Source: Desulfonatronum thiosulfatophilum (lineage in GTDB: Bacteria; Desulfobacterota; Desulfovibrionia; Desulfovibrionales; Desulfonatronaceae). From it: a stretch of DNA of 64,000 nucleotides. A program made the translations under genes and the position numbers. Shown here one piece after another: positions 54,683 through 63,739 of the stretch (positions are counted from its first letter, which is position 1; the number at the start of each line of letters is the position of its first letter). Below the pieces are notes generated by a model that worked only from the letters and a program-made list of their open reading frames with translations, was not told the DNA's origin and did no database searches. The stretch lies in assembly GCF_900104215.1 (NCBI RefSeq), contig NZ_FMXO01000004.1:124001-188000 (forward strand). The letters are read 5' to 3'.

Positions 54683-55147
54683 ATGAACCAACTCGTCGGC
54701 GTGATCTCGGACACCCATGGGCTGCTGCGATCCAGCGCAATGAACATACTCAAGACGTGCGACCTGATCCTCCATGCCGGCGACATTTGCGGTCAGGAGA
54801 TCATTGACGAACTGCAGGCTCTGCAGCAGACCGTCTTTGTGCGTGGCAACATGGACCGGTTCCCTTCCGGGGGGGCAATTCATAGCACAGCATCCTTGGA
54901 AATCGCCGGTGTGCATTTCTTCATGCTTCATGATGTATCCCAATTGGATCTTGATCCGAAAGCCGCGGGAATCGACGTCGTAATTTACGGGCACTCCCAC
55001 AGCCCGGACATCTCCTACAGAGACGACGTTCTCTTTCTCAACCCCGGCAGCATTGGTCCGAAACGATTTTCTCTGCCTATTTCCATGGCTGTGATCCGTG
55101 TCGAGAACCAGGTTCTGCATCCCGAATTAATCACTTTGGACGACTAA
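54683..55147 (+). CDS. yfcE: YfcE/MJ0936-type metallophosphoesterase
   Basis: Binuclear-metal phosphodiesterase. Seen: all five ligand motifs in order: SDTHG near residue 9, HAGD near 31, RGNMD near 57, HD near 83, and GHSHSPD near 104, followed by NPGSIGPKR. At 154 residues it is a typical YfcE-size protein. The physiological substrate is unknown. It stands between the cyclotransferase and selB genes on the same strand. Confidence 0.88.
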   Translation: MNQLVGVISDTHGLLRSSAMNILKTCDLILHAGDICGQEIIDELQALQQTVFVRGNMDRFPSGGAIHSTASLEIAGVHFFMLHDVSQLDLDPKAAGIDVVIYGHSHSPDISYRDDVLFLNPGSIGPKRFSLPISMAVIRVENQVLHPELITLDD

Positions 55148-55256
55148 GTGCGGTTCCACGCCGGAGCCGAGCCGTCGGAACAACGGACAAATCGCTCCTG
55201 CACCCACTTTCAATAGACATGATCATGACACGCAGACAAATGGAGGCGAATACATA

Positions 55257-57164
55257 ATGCCGATCATCATGGGCACGGCGGGGCATATCGACCACGGCAA
55301 GACCAGCTTGGTGAAAGCCTTGACCGGCATAGACTGCGACCGCCTGCAGGAAGAGAAAAAGCGGGGCATCACCATCGAGCTCGGCTTTGCCTTTCTGGAT
55401 CTGCCCGGCGGCATACGGCTCGGGGTGGTGGACGTGCCCGGCCATGAGCGATTCGTCAAGAACATGGTGGCCGGAGCCGCGGGAATCGATTTCGTGGTTC
55501 TGGTAATTGCGGCGGACGAGGGCGTCATGCCCCAGACGCGCGAGCATTTGGAAATCTGCACGCTGCTGGGCATCCGGCGCGGGCTGGTGGCGCTGACCAA
55601 GGTGGATATGGTTGATGAGGAGTGGCTGGAGCTTGTTCAGGAAGACGTGCGCGCCTTTCTGGAGCCCACCTTTCTTGGCGAGGCCCCGGTGGTCCCTGTT
55701 TCCGCCCACAAGGGGCTGGGCCTTGAGGAACTCCGGCAGCGGATCTCCGCCCTGGCAGGGGAGTTCCAGCGGGATTCCCGTTCCGACGTTTTTCGCTTGC
55801 CCATTGACCGGATTTTCACCATGCGCGGCCATGGCACCGTGGCGACGGGCACCCTGGTCTCGGGCACGCTCAAGGTGGGCGACGAGCTGGAGATTACGCC
55901 GTGGTCCCTCAAAAGCAAGGTCCGCGGCCTGCAGGTGCACGGTGATTCCCAGGAACGGGCCGAGGTCGGGCAGCGGACCGCCGTCAACCTGCATGGTCTG
56001 GAAGTGGAGGAGTTGGAACGGGGCATGGTCCTGACCCATCCGGGAAGCCTGTTCCCCAGCACCACTTGGGATGTGGAATTGACCTGCCTGCCCTCCACGC
56101 CCAAAGCATTGAAGCATCGCACCCAGATCCACTTTCACCACGGCACCAAGGAGACATTGGCCCGTATCTATTTCCTGGACCGCGACAAGCTGGAACCGGG
56201 CGATACGGCCATGACCCAGGTCCGTTTCGAAGAACCCATGGTCGGCATGTACGGCGACCGGTGCGTTCTGCGGTCATTCTCCCCGCTACGCACCGTGGCC
56301 GGTGGAAAGGTGGTCAATCCCCTGGGCCGCAAGGTGAAACGCTTTTCCGCCGTGGTGGACAAGCTGGCTGCGTTGGGTGAAGCCTTGGGCGACCAGCGCA
56401 TTCTGCTTCAGCTTGAGCTTGCCGGACTGTCCGGACTGACCTTCGCGCAACTGCGAGCCCTGACCTGCCTGGATACCAAGGAGCTGGAAAAGCTCCTCCA
56501 AACCCTGGGTGGCAGACAGGATGCCTTTTTGTTCGAACGGGACAACAGGACCTATGTCCATGGACGCCTGGTTCAGGAGCTGTGCGCGGGCATCGTGGAG
56601 TTTACGGCTGATTTTCACCGCAGGGAACCCATGAAACAGGGAATTTCACGCAGCGCCCTGGCTTCCGGATGGGGCCGGAAGCTGCATCCGAAGCTGTTTC
56701 ACTTCGTCCTGGAGCGCACCCAGAAACAGGGTGAACTGACCGCGGACGGCGATCTGTTTCGTCTTCCGACCCACAAGGTATCCCTGGCCTCGGACCAAGC
56801 CAAGCTGCGAAGCGCAATTTTGGACGCATTCAGGAAAGGTGGCGTGACGCCGCCCAACGTCAAGGACGTTCTGGCGCCGTTGGACCTGGAAATGAAGGAC
56901 GCCGCGCCGGTCTTTCGTCTGCTTCAGGAGCAGGGCGAACTGGTCAAAGTCAAGGAGGACATGTTTTTCACCACCGAGGCCATGAACCAGCTCAAGGGAA
57001 TGATCCGGGACTTTTTCCGCGACAAGGAGGAAATGGAGCCGTCGGACTTCAAGACCGTAACCGGCCTGACCAGAAAATTCTCGATTCCCCTGCTGGAATA
57101 CCTGGACAAGGAGAAGATGACCGTGCGTGTAGGCGACAAGCGCCGGCTGCGTTCTGGAGGATGA
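55257..57164 (+). CDS. selB: Selenocysteine-specific elongation factor SelB
   Basis: GTPase that brings selenocysteyl-tRNA to UGA codons followed by a SECIS hairpin. Seen: G1 GHIDHGKT near residue 8, G2 within [14 protein letters not shown]3 DVPGHE near 60, G4 TKVDMVD near 115, EF-Tu-like domains II-III, and a C-terminal region of repeated winged helices (about 380-635) that binds the SECIS RNA. At 635 residues it is full length. GGAGG precedes the ATG. Its presence implies selenoproteins elsewhere; selA, selC and selD are not in view. It ends 3 bases before a convergent gene. Confidence 0.94.
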   Translation: MPIIMGTAGHIDHGKTSLVKALTGIDCDRLQEEKKRGITIELGFAFLDLPGGIRLGVVDVPGHERFVKNMVAGAAGIDFVVLVIAADEGVMPQTREHLEICTLLGIRRGLVALTKVDMVDEEWLELVQEDVRAFLEPTFLGEAPVVPVSAHKGLGLEELRQRISALAGEFQRDSRSDVFRLPIDRIFTMRGHGTVATGTLVSGTLKVGDELEITPWSLKSKVRGLQVHGDSQERAEVGQRTAVNLHGLEVEELERGMVLTHPGSLFPSTTWDVELTCLPSTPKALKHRTQIHFHHGTKETLARIYFLDRDKLEPGDTAMTQVRFEEPMVGMYGDRCVLRSFSPLRTVAGGKVVNPLGRKVKRFSAVVDKLAALGEALGDQRILLQLELAGLSGLTFAQLRALTCLDTKELEKLLQTLGGRQDAFLFERDNRTYVHGRLVQELCAGIVEFTADFHRREPMKQGISRSALASGWGRKLHPKLFHFVLERTQKQGELTADGDLFRLPTHKVSLASDQAKLRSAILDAFRKGGVTPPNVKDVLAPLDLEMKDAAPVFRLLQEQGELVKVKEDMFFTTEAMNQLKGMIRDFFRDKEEMEPSDFKTVTGLTRKFSIPLLEYLDKEKMTVRVGDKRRLRSGG

Positions 57165-57167
57165 GGT

Positions 57168-57719
57168 CTACTGGACGGTGACGTTGCAGGAGCCCTCGTC
57201 TTCGCCCACTGCCTTGATCAGATATTCGCGCACGCTGCTTAAGGTGTTCGCGAAGAGCTTTGCTCCAGCCAGGGTGGTGAACGGGTTGTCCCGGTCTCCG
57301 CAACAGTAGGCGAAGGCCGGGCCGATGGCCTGGGTGGGGTCGTTGTCCGGCTCGAGGGCGGCCATGGCCTGGACATACGTTTCCAGACGGGATTTCAGGA
57401 TCTTGAAATATTCGATGTCCTTGCCGATGAGCAGGGACGTGGTTTGGGAAATGTTTTCGGAAAACTCCCGCATCGCCTGCCAGTAGGGTTCCTGGATCTG
57501 GTCCTTGAGCGGATCCTCCTGGAGATAGAAGGAAATAGCCCACCCCGTGCTCACGATTTTGAGCAGCTGCAGTTCATACTCCACGGTATTCAGATCCACT
57601 TGCCCATCCTGGGGCAGACCCTGGAGCAGCCACTTGATGTCCTCGCGGTCCAGAGCAAAGTTATACAGATTTTCCGCATACGGGTTGAGGAGGGCAGGTT
57701 GTTTGCCGCTATCGTTCAT
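57168..57719 (-). CDS. Conserved-looking hypothetical protein
   Basis: I do not recognise the family. It is a soluble protein of 183 residues, acidic and largely helical in appearance, with no signal or membrane segment and two adjacent cysteines (AYCCGDRDNP near residue 138). GGAG lies about 9 bases before the ATG, and the gene exactly fills the space after selB, so it is very likely real. It converges with selB at a 3-base gap. Confidence 0.7.
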   Translation of the reverse strand: MNDSGKQPALLNPYAENLYNFALDREDIKWLLQGLPQDGQVDLNTVEYELQLLKIVSTGWAISFYLQEDPLKDQIQEPYWQAMREFSENISQTTSLLIGKDIEYFKILKSRLETYVQAMAALEPDNDPTQAIGPAFAYCCGDRDNPFTTLAGAKLFANTLSSVREYLIKAVGEDEGSCNVTVQ

Positions 57720-57829
57720 TATTCAATATCTCCGTGGAATGAATTCTTGTTTTGTTGATCGTTGTGCATGTCAGGCTCAGCGGGCCGTAAAGAATTATTC
57801 AACATAGAGCGGGGTTTGTCCGGCATGAT

Positions 57830-58624
57830 TCACAGCGGATATCCCCTTGGCGTGAGCATCCGGTTGCCGAGAAAACGGGTCTGGCTGTTGCCGATAAACA
57901 GAATGCTGAGCATGTCCACGCGTTCGACGGGTACCTGATGCAAAGGGAAGACCGAAACTTCCTGGTCCGGTCGGTAGGCGTTGCGTACCAGGCCCACCGG
58001 GGTCTCCGGACTCTTGAAGCGCAACGCGATGTCCACGGCCTGGGCAAGTTGCCGGTCCCGCCCCTTGGAGCGCGGGTTATAGAGAACAAGAACGAAATCA
58101 GCCCGGCTGGCGAGCTCGATGCGTTGGACGATCCGTTTCCAGGGCGTGAGCAGGTCGCTGAGGCTGATCACCGCGAAATCATGCATCAACGGCGCGCCCA
58201 GGAGGCCTGCCGCCGCCGCAAGGGCCGGAACGCCGGAAATGACTTCACATTCCACTCGGTCCAGGGCGCCGAGCTGCTCCAGGACTTCCAGACATGGACC
58301 GGCCATTCCGTAGATTCCGGCATCGCCGCTGCTGACCAGCGCGGTATTCACTCCCTCCAAGGCCAGTTCCACGGCCCGGTTGCAACGTTCAATCTCCCGG
58401 CGCATGCCCGAGGCCAACACTTCCTTGCCGGCCAGAATCTCCAAGGGGATCAGGTCGATATACACGCTGTATCCCACGATGGCTTGCGATTGTTCAAGAG
58501 CCTGGAGAGCCTGGGGCGTCAGCAGGTCGCTGCTTCCGGGGCCGAGGCCGACGATTTTGAGCCAGCCGGGGCCGGAAACATTCGCGGGAGATTTTTCAGC
58601 TACATCCATTTTTTTCTTGTCCAT
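57830..58624 (-). CDS. cobJ: Precorrin-3B C17-methyltransferase
   Basis: SAM-dependent ring-contracting methyltransferase (CobJ/CbiH) of corrin synthesis. Seen: IVGLGPGSSDLLTPQA near residue 24, the SAM loop SSGDAGIYGMAG near residue 98, a PALAAAAGLLGAPLMHDFAVISLSD block near 131, and LVLYNPRSKGR near 178. At 264 residues the length is normal. It follows cbiG by 9 bases; the two act on neighbouring steps of the anaerobic cobalt-early pathway, where CbiH contracts the ring and CbiG opens the lactone. Confidence 0.92.
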   Translation of the reverse strand: MDKKKMDVAEKSPANVSGPGWLKIVGLGPGSSDLLTPQALQALEQSQAIVGYSVYIDLIPLEILAGKEVLASGMRREIERCNRAVELALEGVNTALVSSGDAGIYGMAGPCLEVLEQLGALDRVECEVISGVPALAAAAGLLGAPLMHDFAVISLSDLLTPWKRIVQRIELASRADFVLVLYNPRSKGRDRQLAQAVDIALRFKSPETPVGLVRNAYRPDQEVSVFPLHQVPVERVDMLSILFIGNSQTRFLGNRMLTPRGYPL

Positions 58625-58633
58625 TTCAAGTTG

Positions 58634-59689
58634 TCACACATCTTTTCTCGCCACGGCCAGGGTCAGGCCGTCGCCCTTCACCTTGGGGACCAGCAGTGGG
58701 GATGTTCCTCCGAGAAGCAGCGCGGCTGCTTCGCAGACGCTGGCCGTGCCGATCAGCCGCCGCGCCACGGCCGAAGGGTGAGGCGTGGACACCCCGGCAA
58801 GTTCCTCGGCGGAAAAAAAAGCGGCATCGACCTGCAAAACGTCCAACGCCTCCCGCACTCCTGCCTCGCCGGCCCTGGATCGAATCGTGCCCAAAGCGGC
58901 CAGGCTCTGCAGGGCCAAGCCGCTTTGGGCAAAGACCGTTTCGATGAACCGGAGAACGTCTGCCCCGGCGACGCCGCGGTGACAGCCCAATCCGGCCACC
59001 AGACAGCGCGGATGCAGGCACAAAGTGAATGGTGCGTCGCCTGGCGCATCATTGCGCCAGGAAACCCAGATGCCGGGTTGCGCATTTTGCCACTGCGAGG
59101 GGTTGTCAACCGGCGTGAAATGCGCCTCATGGCCGGACATGCGGATCGAGGGCCGGAGGCGATCTTCCGGATCCCAGAGCTGTACGCTGTCCTTGTCCAG
59201 CATGGCCGCGACAACGGTTTTCAGCAGTCGCGGAGGATGCGGCGCCAGATTGAGATCCCTTGCCAGCAGATCCAGAGCCGGCAGCCCTTCGGTATCCGTG
59301 GCCGTGGTGATCACGGCCTCTCCGTTTGTCATTCGCGCGACCTCTTCGGCCAGGGCATTGGCTCCGCCCATATGCCCGCCCAGAAGGCTGATCACGTGCC
59401 GACCGTCCTGATCCAGGACCACCACGGCCGGATCCGTGGTCTTGCTGTTCAGGACAGGCGCGACGCACCGCACCACAATGCCGGTGGCGGCAATGCAGAC
59501 ATGACGCCGGAAGCAGCGAAACTGCGCCGCAAAAGTCTGGGCAAACCCCTGGAACGATCGTTCGGATTCACACCGGAGATGCTTTTGCGGAACAAAAAGG
59601 GTTGCGTTCAGGCGCGAAGTCAACGACCGCCCCAGATCGCAACCCTTTGCGTTCAAGGCCCAGACCGCAGTGGAGGCTTCGGAATCCAC
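58634..59689 (-). CDS. cbiG: Cobalt-precorrin-5A hydrolase
   Basis: Opens the delta-lactone of cobalt-precorrin-5A, releasing acetaldehyde, in anaerobic B12 synthesis. Seen: the N-terminal start VWALNAKGCDLGRSL, the CbiG core ATGIVVRCVAPVL and LLGGHMGGANALAEEVA with TATDTEGLPALDLLA, and a C-terminal CobE/CbiG-C domain LVAGLGCHRGVAGADVLRFIE. The frame is open back to 59821, inside hemL, but the domain start fits a GTG at 59689, 17 bases after the hemL stop (351 residues). That GTG lies inside a perfect 12-bp hairpin. Confidence 0.88.
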   Translation of the reverse strand: MDSEASTAVWALNAKGCDLGRSLTSRLNATLFVPQKHLRCESERSFQGFAQTFAAQFRCFRRHVCIAATGIVVRCVAPVLNSKTTDPAVVVLDQDGRHVISLLGGHMGGANALAEEVARMTNGEAVITTATDTEGLPALDLLARDLNLAPHPPRLLKTVVAAMLDKDSVQLWDPEDRLRPSIRMSGHEAHFTPVDNPSQWQNAQPGIWVSWRNDAPGDAPFTLCLHPRCLVAGLGCHRGVAGADVLRFIETVFAQSGLALQSLAALGTIRSRAGEAGVREALDVLQVDAAFFSAEELAGVSTPHPSAVARRLIGTASVCEAAALLLGGTSPLLVPKVKGDGLTLAVARKDV

Positions 59690-59696
59690 TGCGGTC
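59663..59696 (-). promoter_or_regulatory. Hairpin covering the inferred cbiG start codon
   Basis: GACCGCAGTGGA (59663-59674) and TCCACTGCGGTC (59685-59696) are exact complements around 10 bases. On the minus-strand mRNA the GTG start (59689-59687) is in the 5' arm. It could slow cbiG translation unless ribosomes finishing hemL melt it. No T run follows, so it is not a terminator. Confidence 0.5.
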
Positions 59697-59705
59697 CGGC
59701 GCTTT

Positions 59706-60974
59706 TCAGAAGTGCACGGTGCGGCAGGCGTCCAGGGTTTTCTCAAAATCCTCGTCCGTATGGGCAAAGGAAGTGAACGCGCATTCAAAACCCGAGGGCG
59801 CAAGAGCCACCCCGGCGTCACGCATCTGGCGGAAAAAACTGGCGTACGTCACGGCGTCCGCCTTGGAAGCCGAGGCAAAGTCCGTAACCGGATCCGTGGC
59901 AAAAAAGAGGGTGAAGAGCGAAGCCATGCAGTTCAGCTGCACTTGCACGCCGCGCTCTTCCAGAACGCTCTTCAACTCGCCGGCCAGGGCCTTGGTTCTC
60001 CTGGTCAAATCCATGTAATCGGCCTTGCCCAACTCCCGCAAGGTGGCCACGCCCGCGGCCATGGCCACGGGATTACCGGAAAGCGTTCCGGCCTGATAAA
60101 CGTCGCCGCAGGGAGCGATGCGGGACATGATCTCCCGGCGTCCGCCGTAGGCGCCTACGGGAAAGCCGCCGCCGATGATTTTGCCCAGGCAGGTCAGATC
60201 CGGAACGATGCCGAAGACATTCTGCGCCCCGCCGTAAGTCAGACGGAAGCCGGTGATCACTTCGTCAAAGATGAGCAGGGCGCCATGACGCTGGGTCAGC
60301 ACGCGGAGGGTGGGCAGAAAGCCGGGTTGCGGCAGGACCATGCCCATGTTTCCGGCCACGGGCTCGACAATGACCGCGGCGATCTCGTCGCCGTGGGTTC
60401 GAAAAAGCGCCTCCACGGCGTCCAGATCATTGTACGGGGCCAGGAGCGTATCCGCGACCACGGCCTCGGGCACTCCCGGGGTGCCGGGAATGGACAGGGT
60501 GGCCACGCCGGAACCGGCGCTGGCCAGAAACGCATCGCTGTGGCCGTGGTAGCAGCCCTCAAACTTGAGCACCTTGTTTCGGCCGGTGTAACCCCGCGCA
60601 AGGCGCAGTGCACTCATGGTCGCCTCGGTGCCGGAATTCACCATCCGAACCATGTCTACCCCGGGCAGCGCGGCCACCAGCATTTCCGCCAGCTCGATCT
60701 CGGCCTGGCAGGGAGCACCGAAGCTCGCACCCTGATCCACGGCCTGATGCACGGCTTCCACCACCGCGGGATGCGAGTGGCCCAGGAGCATCGGTCCCCA
60801 GGACATGACGTAGTCAATGAGTTCCCGGCCCTCCACGGTCCACATCCGTGAACCATTGGCGCGGGTTATGAACAGGGGCTCGCTTTGCACGCTCAGGCAG
60901 GCGCGCACCGGGCTGTTCACCCCACCGGGGATCAGTTCCTGGGCCTTGGCAAACAACGTTCTGGAGTCAGTCAT
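59706..60974 (-). CDS. hemL: Glutamate-1-semialdehyde 2,1-aminomutase
   Basis: PLP enzyme making 5-aminolevulinate, the first tetrapyrrole precursor in the C5 pathway. Seen: [10 protein letters not shown] at the N-terminus, the PLP-phosphate region [15 protein letters not shown] near residue 118, [11 protein letters not shown] near 235, and the Schiff-base lysine in [17 protein letters not shown] near 264. AGGTG precedes the ATG at 60974, chosen over 61001 (422 residues). It lies 30 bases after ahbB and upstream of cbiG and cobJ, linking heme, siroheme and B12 supply. Confidence 0.94.
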   Translation of the reverse strand: MTDSRTLFAKAQELIPGGVNSPVRACLSVQSEPLFITRANGSRMWTVEGRELIDYVMSWGPMLLGHSHPAVVEAVHQAVDQGASFGAPCQAEIELAEMLVAALPGVDMVRMVNSGTEATMSALRLARGYTGRNKVLKFEGCYHGHSDAFLASAGSGVATLSIPGTPGVPEAVVADTLLAPYNDLDAVEALFRTHGDEIAAVIVEPVAGNMGMVLPQPGFLPTLRVLTQRHGALLIFDEVITGFRLTYGGAQNVFGIVPDLTCLGKIIGGGFPVGAYGGRREIMSRIAPCGDVYQAGTLSGNPVAMAAGVATLRELGKADYMDLTRRTKALAGELKSVLEERGVQVQLNCMASLFTLFFATDPVTDFASASKADAVTYASFFRQMRDAGVALAPSGFECAFTSFAHTDEDFEKTLDACRTVHF

Positions 60975-61004
60975 GCTTTCACCTCGATATATTTGTTTCA
61001 ATTC

Positions 61005-61514
61005 TTAAAAATAAGCCATAGAGGTTTTTTTCAGCTCCTTGCGACTGAGGAGGATATCGTATTGCGGCACTTGGGCTATTTTAGAGAGGTTCTCCACCAC
61101 GCTCAGACATTCCTCCCGGCTGCGGGCGTGAACCATGGTGTACAGGTTGTACGGCCAGTCGTAACAGTTCACCCGTTCGTAGCAATGGGTGATTTCCGGA
61201 CGCTGGGCCATGATAGCACCGACCTCGTCCATGTCCCTGTCCTGCTCCACGTACCAGCCGACCATGGCATTGGCGCCGTATCCGGCCTGCTGATGACGCA
61301 GGGTTGCTCCGAAACGGCGGACAATGCCCGCTTCCTTGAGTCCCCGAAGAAGCTCCATCACGGCTTCCTCGGTGAGGCCGGCCTGATCGGCGATGTCTTT
61401 GTATGGCTGAACCGAATCCGGTATATCCGCCTGAAGCAGTCGCAGCGCGACCTGCTCCGCCTCGCTGTGGGCTGAAGATGGGTCTGTTTTGGGCATGTGT
61501 TGGTCCATTTTCAT
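61005..61514 (-). CDS. ahbB: Siroheme decarboxylase beta subunit
   Basis: Subunit of AhbAB, which decarboxylates siroheme to 12,18-didecarboxysiroheme in the alternative heme pathway of sulfate reducers and archaea. Seen: a winged-helix (Lrp/AsnC-like) N-terminal part (residues 15-70) ending RRFGATLRHQQAGYGANAM, and a ferredoxin-like C-terminal part with THCYERVNCYDWPYNLYTM near residue 109, the family's signature. At 169 residues the length fits. It heads the leftward operon ahbB-hemL-cbiG-cobJ. ATGs at 61514, 61508 and 61496 are all possible starts. The partner AhbA is not in the window. Confidence 0.87.
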   Translation of the reverse strand: MKMDQHMPKTDPSSAHSEAEQVALRLLQADIPDSVQPYKDIADQAGLTEEAVMELLRGLKEAGIVRRFGATLRHQQAGYGANAMVGWYVEQDRDMDEVGAIMAQRPEITHCYERVNCYDWPYNLYTMVHARSREECLSVVENLSKIAQVPQYDILLSRKELKKTSMAYF

Positions 61515-61647
61515 TTTTCCGTTTGAGTGTCGTGTATCCGGACGATTTTCCGGATTGATCCGTTTCGAGCCTGATCACCTGGTCATCACCATTTAGAGCT
61601 TTCCGCGCCTGATCGCAAGGACGCGCCCTTATTCAAGCGGATTACAC

Positions 61648-61676
61648 TTGATTGAGCTGACGCCTTGGGGTAATAA
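61648..61676 (+). promoter_or_regulatory. Possible housekeeping promoter of gpsA
   Basis: TTGATT (61648-61653), a 17-base spacer, then TAATAA (61671-61676), about 140 bases before the gpsA start in the divergent gap between ahbB and gpsA. It is a fair sigma-70 match, but this is pattern only. Confidence 0.35.
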
Positions 61677-61812
61677 TTGAAATCTTGTCGACAACGAGTG
61701 CTGTCGCGAATCCTCAGCCTGCTTTCAGATCACCCGGGTTCATTCCTTGCAAAATCTGGAACAATGTGGTTCAAACTCCTTTCAACTCCTTTCAAAAACG
61801 AGACATCAAATC

Positions 61813-62808
61813 ATGCAAACGGCGATATTTGGAGGTGGAAGCTGGGGGACGACCCTGGCCAATCTCTTGGCGCGGAAGAACGGTTCGGCACGACTTTGGG
61901 TCAGGGAGAAGGAGCTGGCGTCGCTGATCAGGACCAAAGGCTGCAATCCCTGGTATTTGCCGGAACTGGAATTGTCGCCGAATCTTTTTGTGAGTGACGA
62001 TCTGGCCCAGGTGACGGAGAATGCGGAGTACTTTTTGTTTGTGGTTCCCAGTCAGTTCTATGGCGGCGTCTTGAAGACCGTCCGGGAGCATCTCCCCAAA
62101 AAACCCGTCATTATCTCTGGAAGCAAAGGCATCACCCTGGACACGCTGCAGACCATGTCCGAAGTGACCGAAGACACGCTGATCGGCCTGAAGCCGGTTT
62201 TTGCCATGCTGTCTGGGCCGTCCTTCGCCAAGGAAGTCAGTAAGGGCATGCCTACGGCAGTCACTTTGGGCTGCAAAGACAAAACCGCGGCTCGAGCCAT
62301 CCAGGATCTGCTTTCCACGGATACATTCCGGGTCTACACCAACAAGGATGTTCGGGGAGTGGAACTTGGAGGCGCGTTCAAGAACATCATCGCCATTGCC
62401 TCGGGCATTTCCGATGGTCTCGGTTTCGGCACGAATGCCCGGGCCGCGCTGATTACTCGGGGCCTGGCGGAAATGTCCCGCCTGGGAGTGGCCATGGGGG
62501 CACAGGCCCAGACCTTCATGGGCCTGTCCGGCATGGGCGATCTGGTCTTGACCTGCACCGGAGATCTTTCCCGTAACCGTCAGGTCGGGCTGAAGCTGGC
62601 CGAGGGGCACAAACTCCTGGATATTCTCGGCCAGATGAAAATGGTGGCCGAAGGCGTCAAAACCACGGAATCCGTGCATGCGCTGGGCAGCAAACACAAG
62701 GTGGAGCTGCCCATAACGGAACAGGTCTACCAGGTGCTCTACGAAGGCAAAGATCCCTTGACGGCCGTCCATGAATTGATGCACCGGGAACTGAAAAGCG
62801 AGCAGTAG
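61813..62808 (+). CDS. gpsA: Glycerol-3-phosphate dehydrogenase (NAD(P)+)
   Basis: Reduces dihydroxyacetone phosphate to sn-glycerol-3-phosphate for phospholipid synthesis. Seen: the NAD loop FGGGSWGTTLANLL at the N-terminus, SGPSFAKEV near residue 134, and the catalytic lysine block ELGGAFKNIIAIASG near residue 185, then NARAALITRGLAEM. The frame is open back to a TTG at 61747, but MQTAIFGGG at 61813 is the normal family start (331 residues). No strong ribosome binding site is seen. Confidence 0.94.
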   Translation: MQTAIFGGGSWGTTLANLLARKNGSARLWVREKELASLIRTKGCNPWYLPELELSPNLFVSDDLAQVTENAEYFLFVVPSQFYGGVLKTVREHLPKKPVIISGSKGITLDTLQTMSEVTEDTLIGLKPVFAMLSGPSFAKEVSKGMPTAVTLGCKDKTAARAIQDLLSTDTFRVYTNKDVRGVELGGAFKNIIAIASGISDGLGFGTNARAALITRGLAEMSRLGVAMGAQAQTFMGLSGMGDLVLTCTGDLSRNRQVGLKLAEGHKLLDILGQMKMVAEGVKTTESVHALGSKHKVELPITEQVYQVLYEGKDPLTAVHELMHRELKSEQ

Positions 62809-62883
62809 TAGAAAAAGGGGCAATGGTAACTACTCAAAATTGTCATAGAACGCATATCCTGTTTTTTCCTTGGAGGTTAAATC

Positions 62884-63357
62884 ATGCGATCAACGAGAAA
62901 GACTTTGGCAGTGTTGGCAATCCTTGCGCTTTTGGCCACCGGATGCGGGGGCGTACAAGGAGGAGGTCAGGTCCATCAGATCGGCGGTGGATTGCTGGGA
63001 GGCATCGGCGGCGGTATTGCCGGCGCCCAGATCGGCGGCGGCAGCGGCCGTGTGGCCGCGATCATCGGTGGTACCATCCTCGGTGCGGCACTGGGCAGCT
63101 ATGTCGGCGGGTACATGGACCGGATGGACCAGCAACAGGTCAGCCGCACTCTGGAAACCCAGCCCACAGGACAGACGTCCCAGTGGAGAAATCCGGACAC
63201 GGGCCATCAATATCATGTCACTCCGGTGAATACCTTTCAAAAAAGTGACGGCCAGTACTGCCGCGAGTTCAGGACTCAGGTCGAAGTAGGGGGGAAGTTG
63301 GAAGAAGGCTATGGCACGGCCTGTCGCATGCCTGACGGTGCCTGGAAGATGCAGTAG
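62884..63357 (+). CDS. Glycine-zipper outer-membrane lipoprotein (17 kDa surface-antigen-like)
   Basis: Exported lipoprotein. Seen: an N-terminal signal with the lipobox LLATGC near residue 21, then a long glycine-zipper segment (about residues 27-76, rich in GGGxGGxxG) that should insert in a membrane, and a polar C-terminal domain resembling the RT0821/Lpp0805 surface-antigen region. At 157 residues it is complete. GGAGG lies about 7 bases before the ATG. The residue after the Cys is Gly, so outer-membrane sorting is expected. Confidence 0.87.
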   Translation: MRSTRKTLAVLAILALLATGCGGVQGGGQVHQIGGGLLGGIGGGIAGAQIGGGSGRVAAIIGGTILGAALGSYVGGYMDRMDQQQVSRTLETQPTGQTSQWRNPDTGHQYHVTPVNTFQKSDGQYCREFRTQVEVGGKLEEGYGTACRMPDGAWKMQ

Positions 63358-63406
63358 TAGCGACCAGCCGGGACGCTCATTCAATTATTGTTGAGAGGAG
63401 ATGATC

Positions 63407-63739
63407 ATGATCAGAATGATTCTCATGCTGTTTTGCTTTCTTTTCCCAGCCCTGCCGCTTTCCGCGCAGCAGACCATAGACAACTGCCCCATCCTTCCCT
63501 ACACCCGTTGCCCCGGAGTCGATCTGCAGGGAGCAAATCTGGCGGGAGCAAACCTGCAAGGCGCCTATCTGAAGGGCGCCAAACTTCAAAACGCCGATCT
63601 CAGTGGCGCTGTTCTCATCGATGCCTATCTGTATGACGCCGATTTGCGAGGCGCCAAGCTTGACGGCGCTAATCTCAGCAAAGCCGTATGGACCGACGGT
63701 CGGGTCTGCGCCTTCGATTCAATCGGGACATGTAAATAG
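63407..63739 (+). CDS. Secreted pentapeptide-repeat protein
   Basis: Small right-handed beta-helix protein. Seen: a signal peptide of about 20 residues ending SAQ, then eleven or so A(D/N/Y/K)LxG-type pentapeptides from about residue 38 to 92, and four cysteines outside the repeats that may form disulfides. GAGGAG at 63395-63400 directly abuts the ATG at 63401, so the in-frame ATG at 63407 with a 6-base spacer is chosen (110 residues). Function unknown. Its stop overlaps the next start. Confidence 0.83.
   Translation: MIRMILMLFCFLFPALPLSAQQTIDNCPILPYTRCPGVDLQGANLAGANLQGAYLKGAKLQNADLSGAVLIDAYLYDADLRGAKLDGANLSKAVWTDGRVCAFDSIGTCK

Noticed and set aside
55257-57164. An in-frame UGA selenocysteine gene in this window, expected because selB is present
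   Set aside because: Every recognised gene ends at a sensible family C-terminus. None shows a UGA followed by continued homology.
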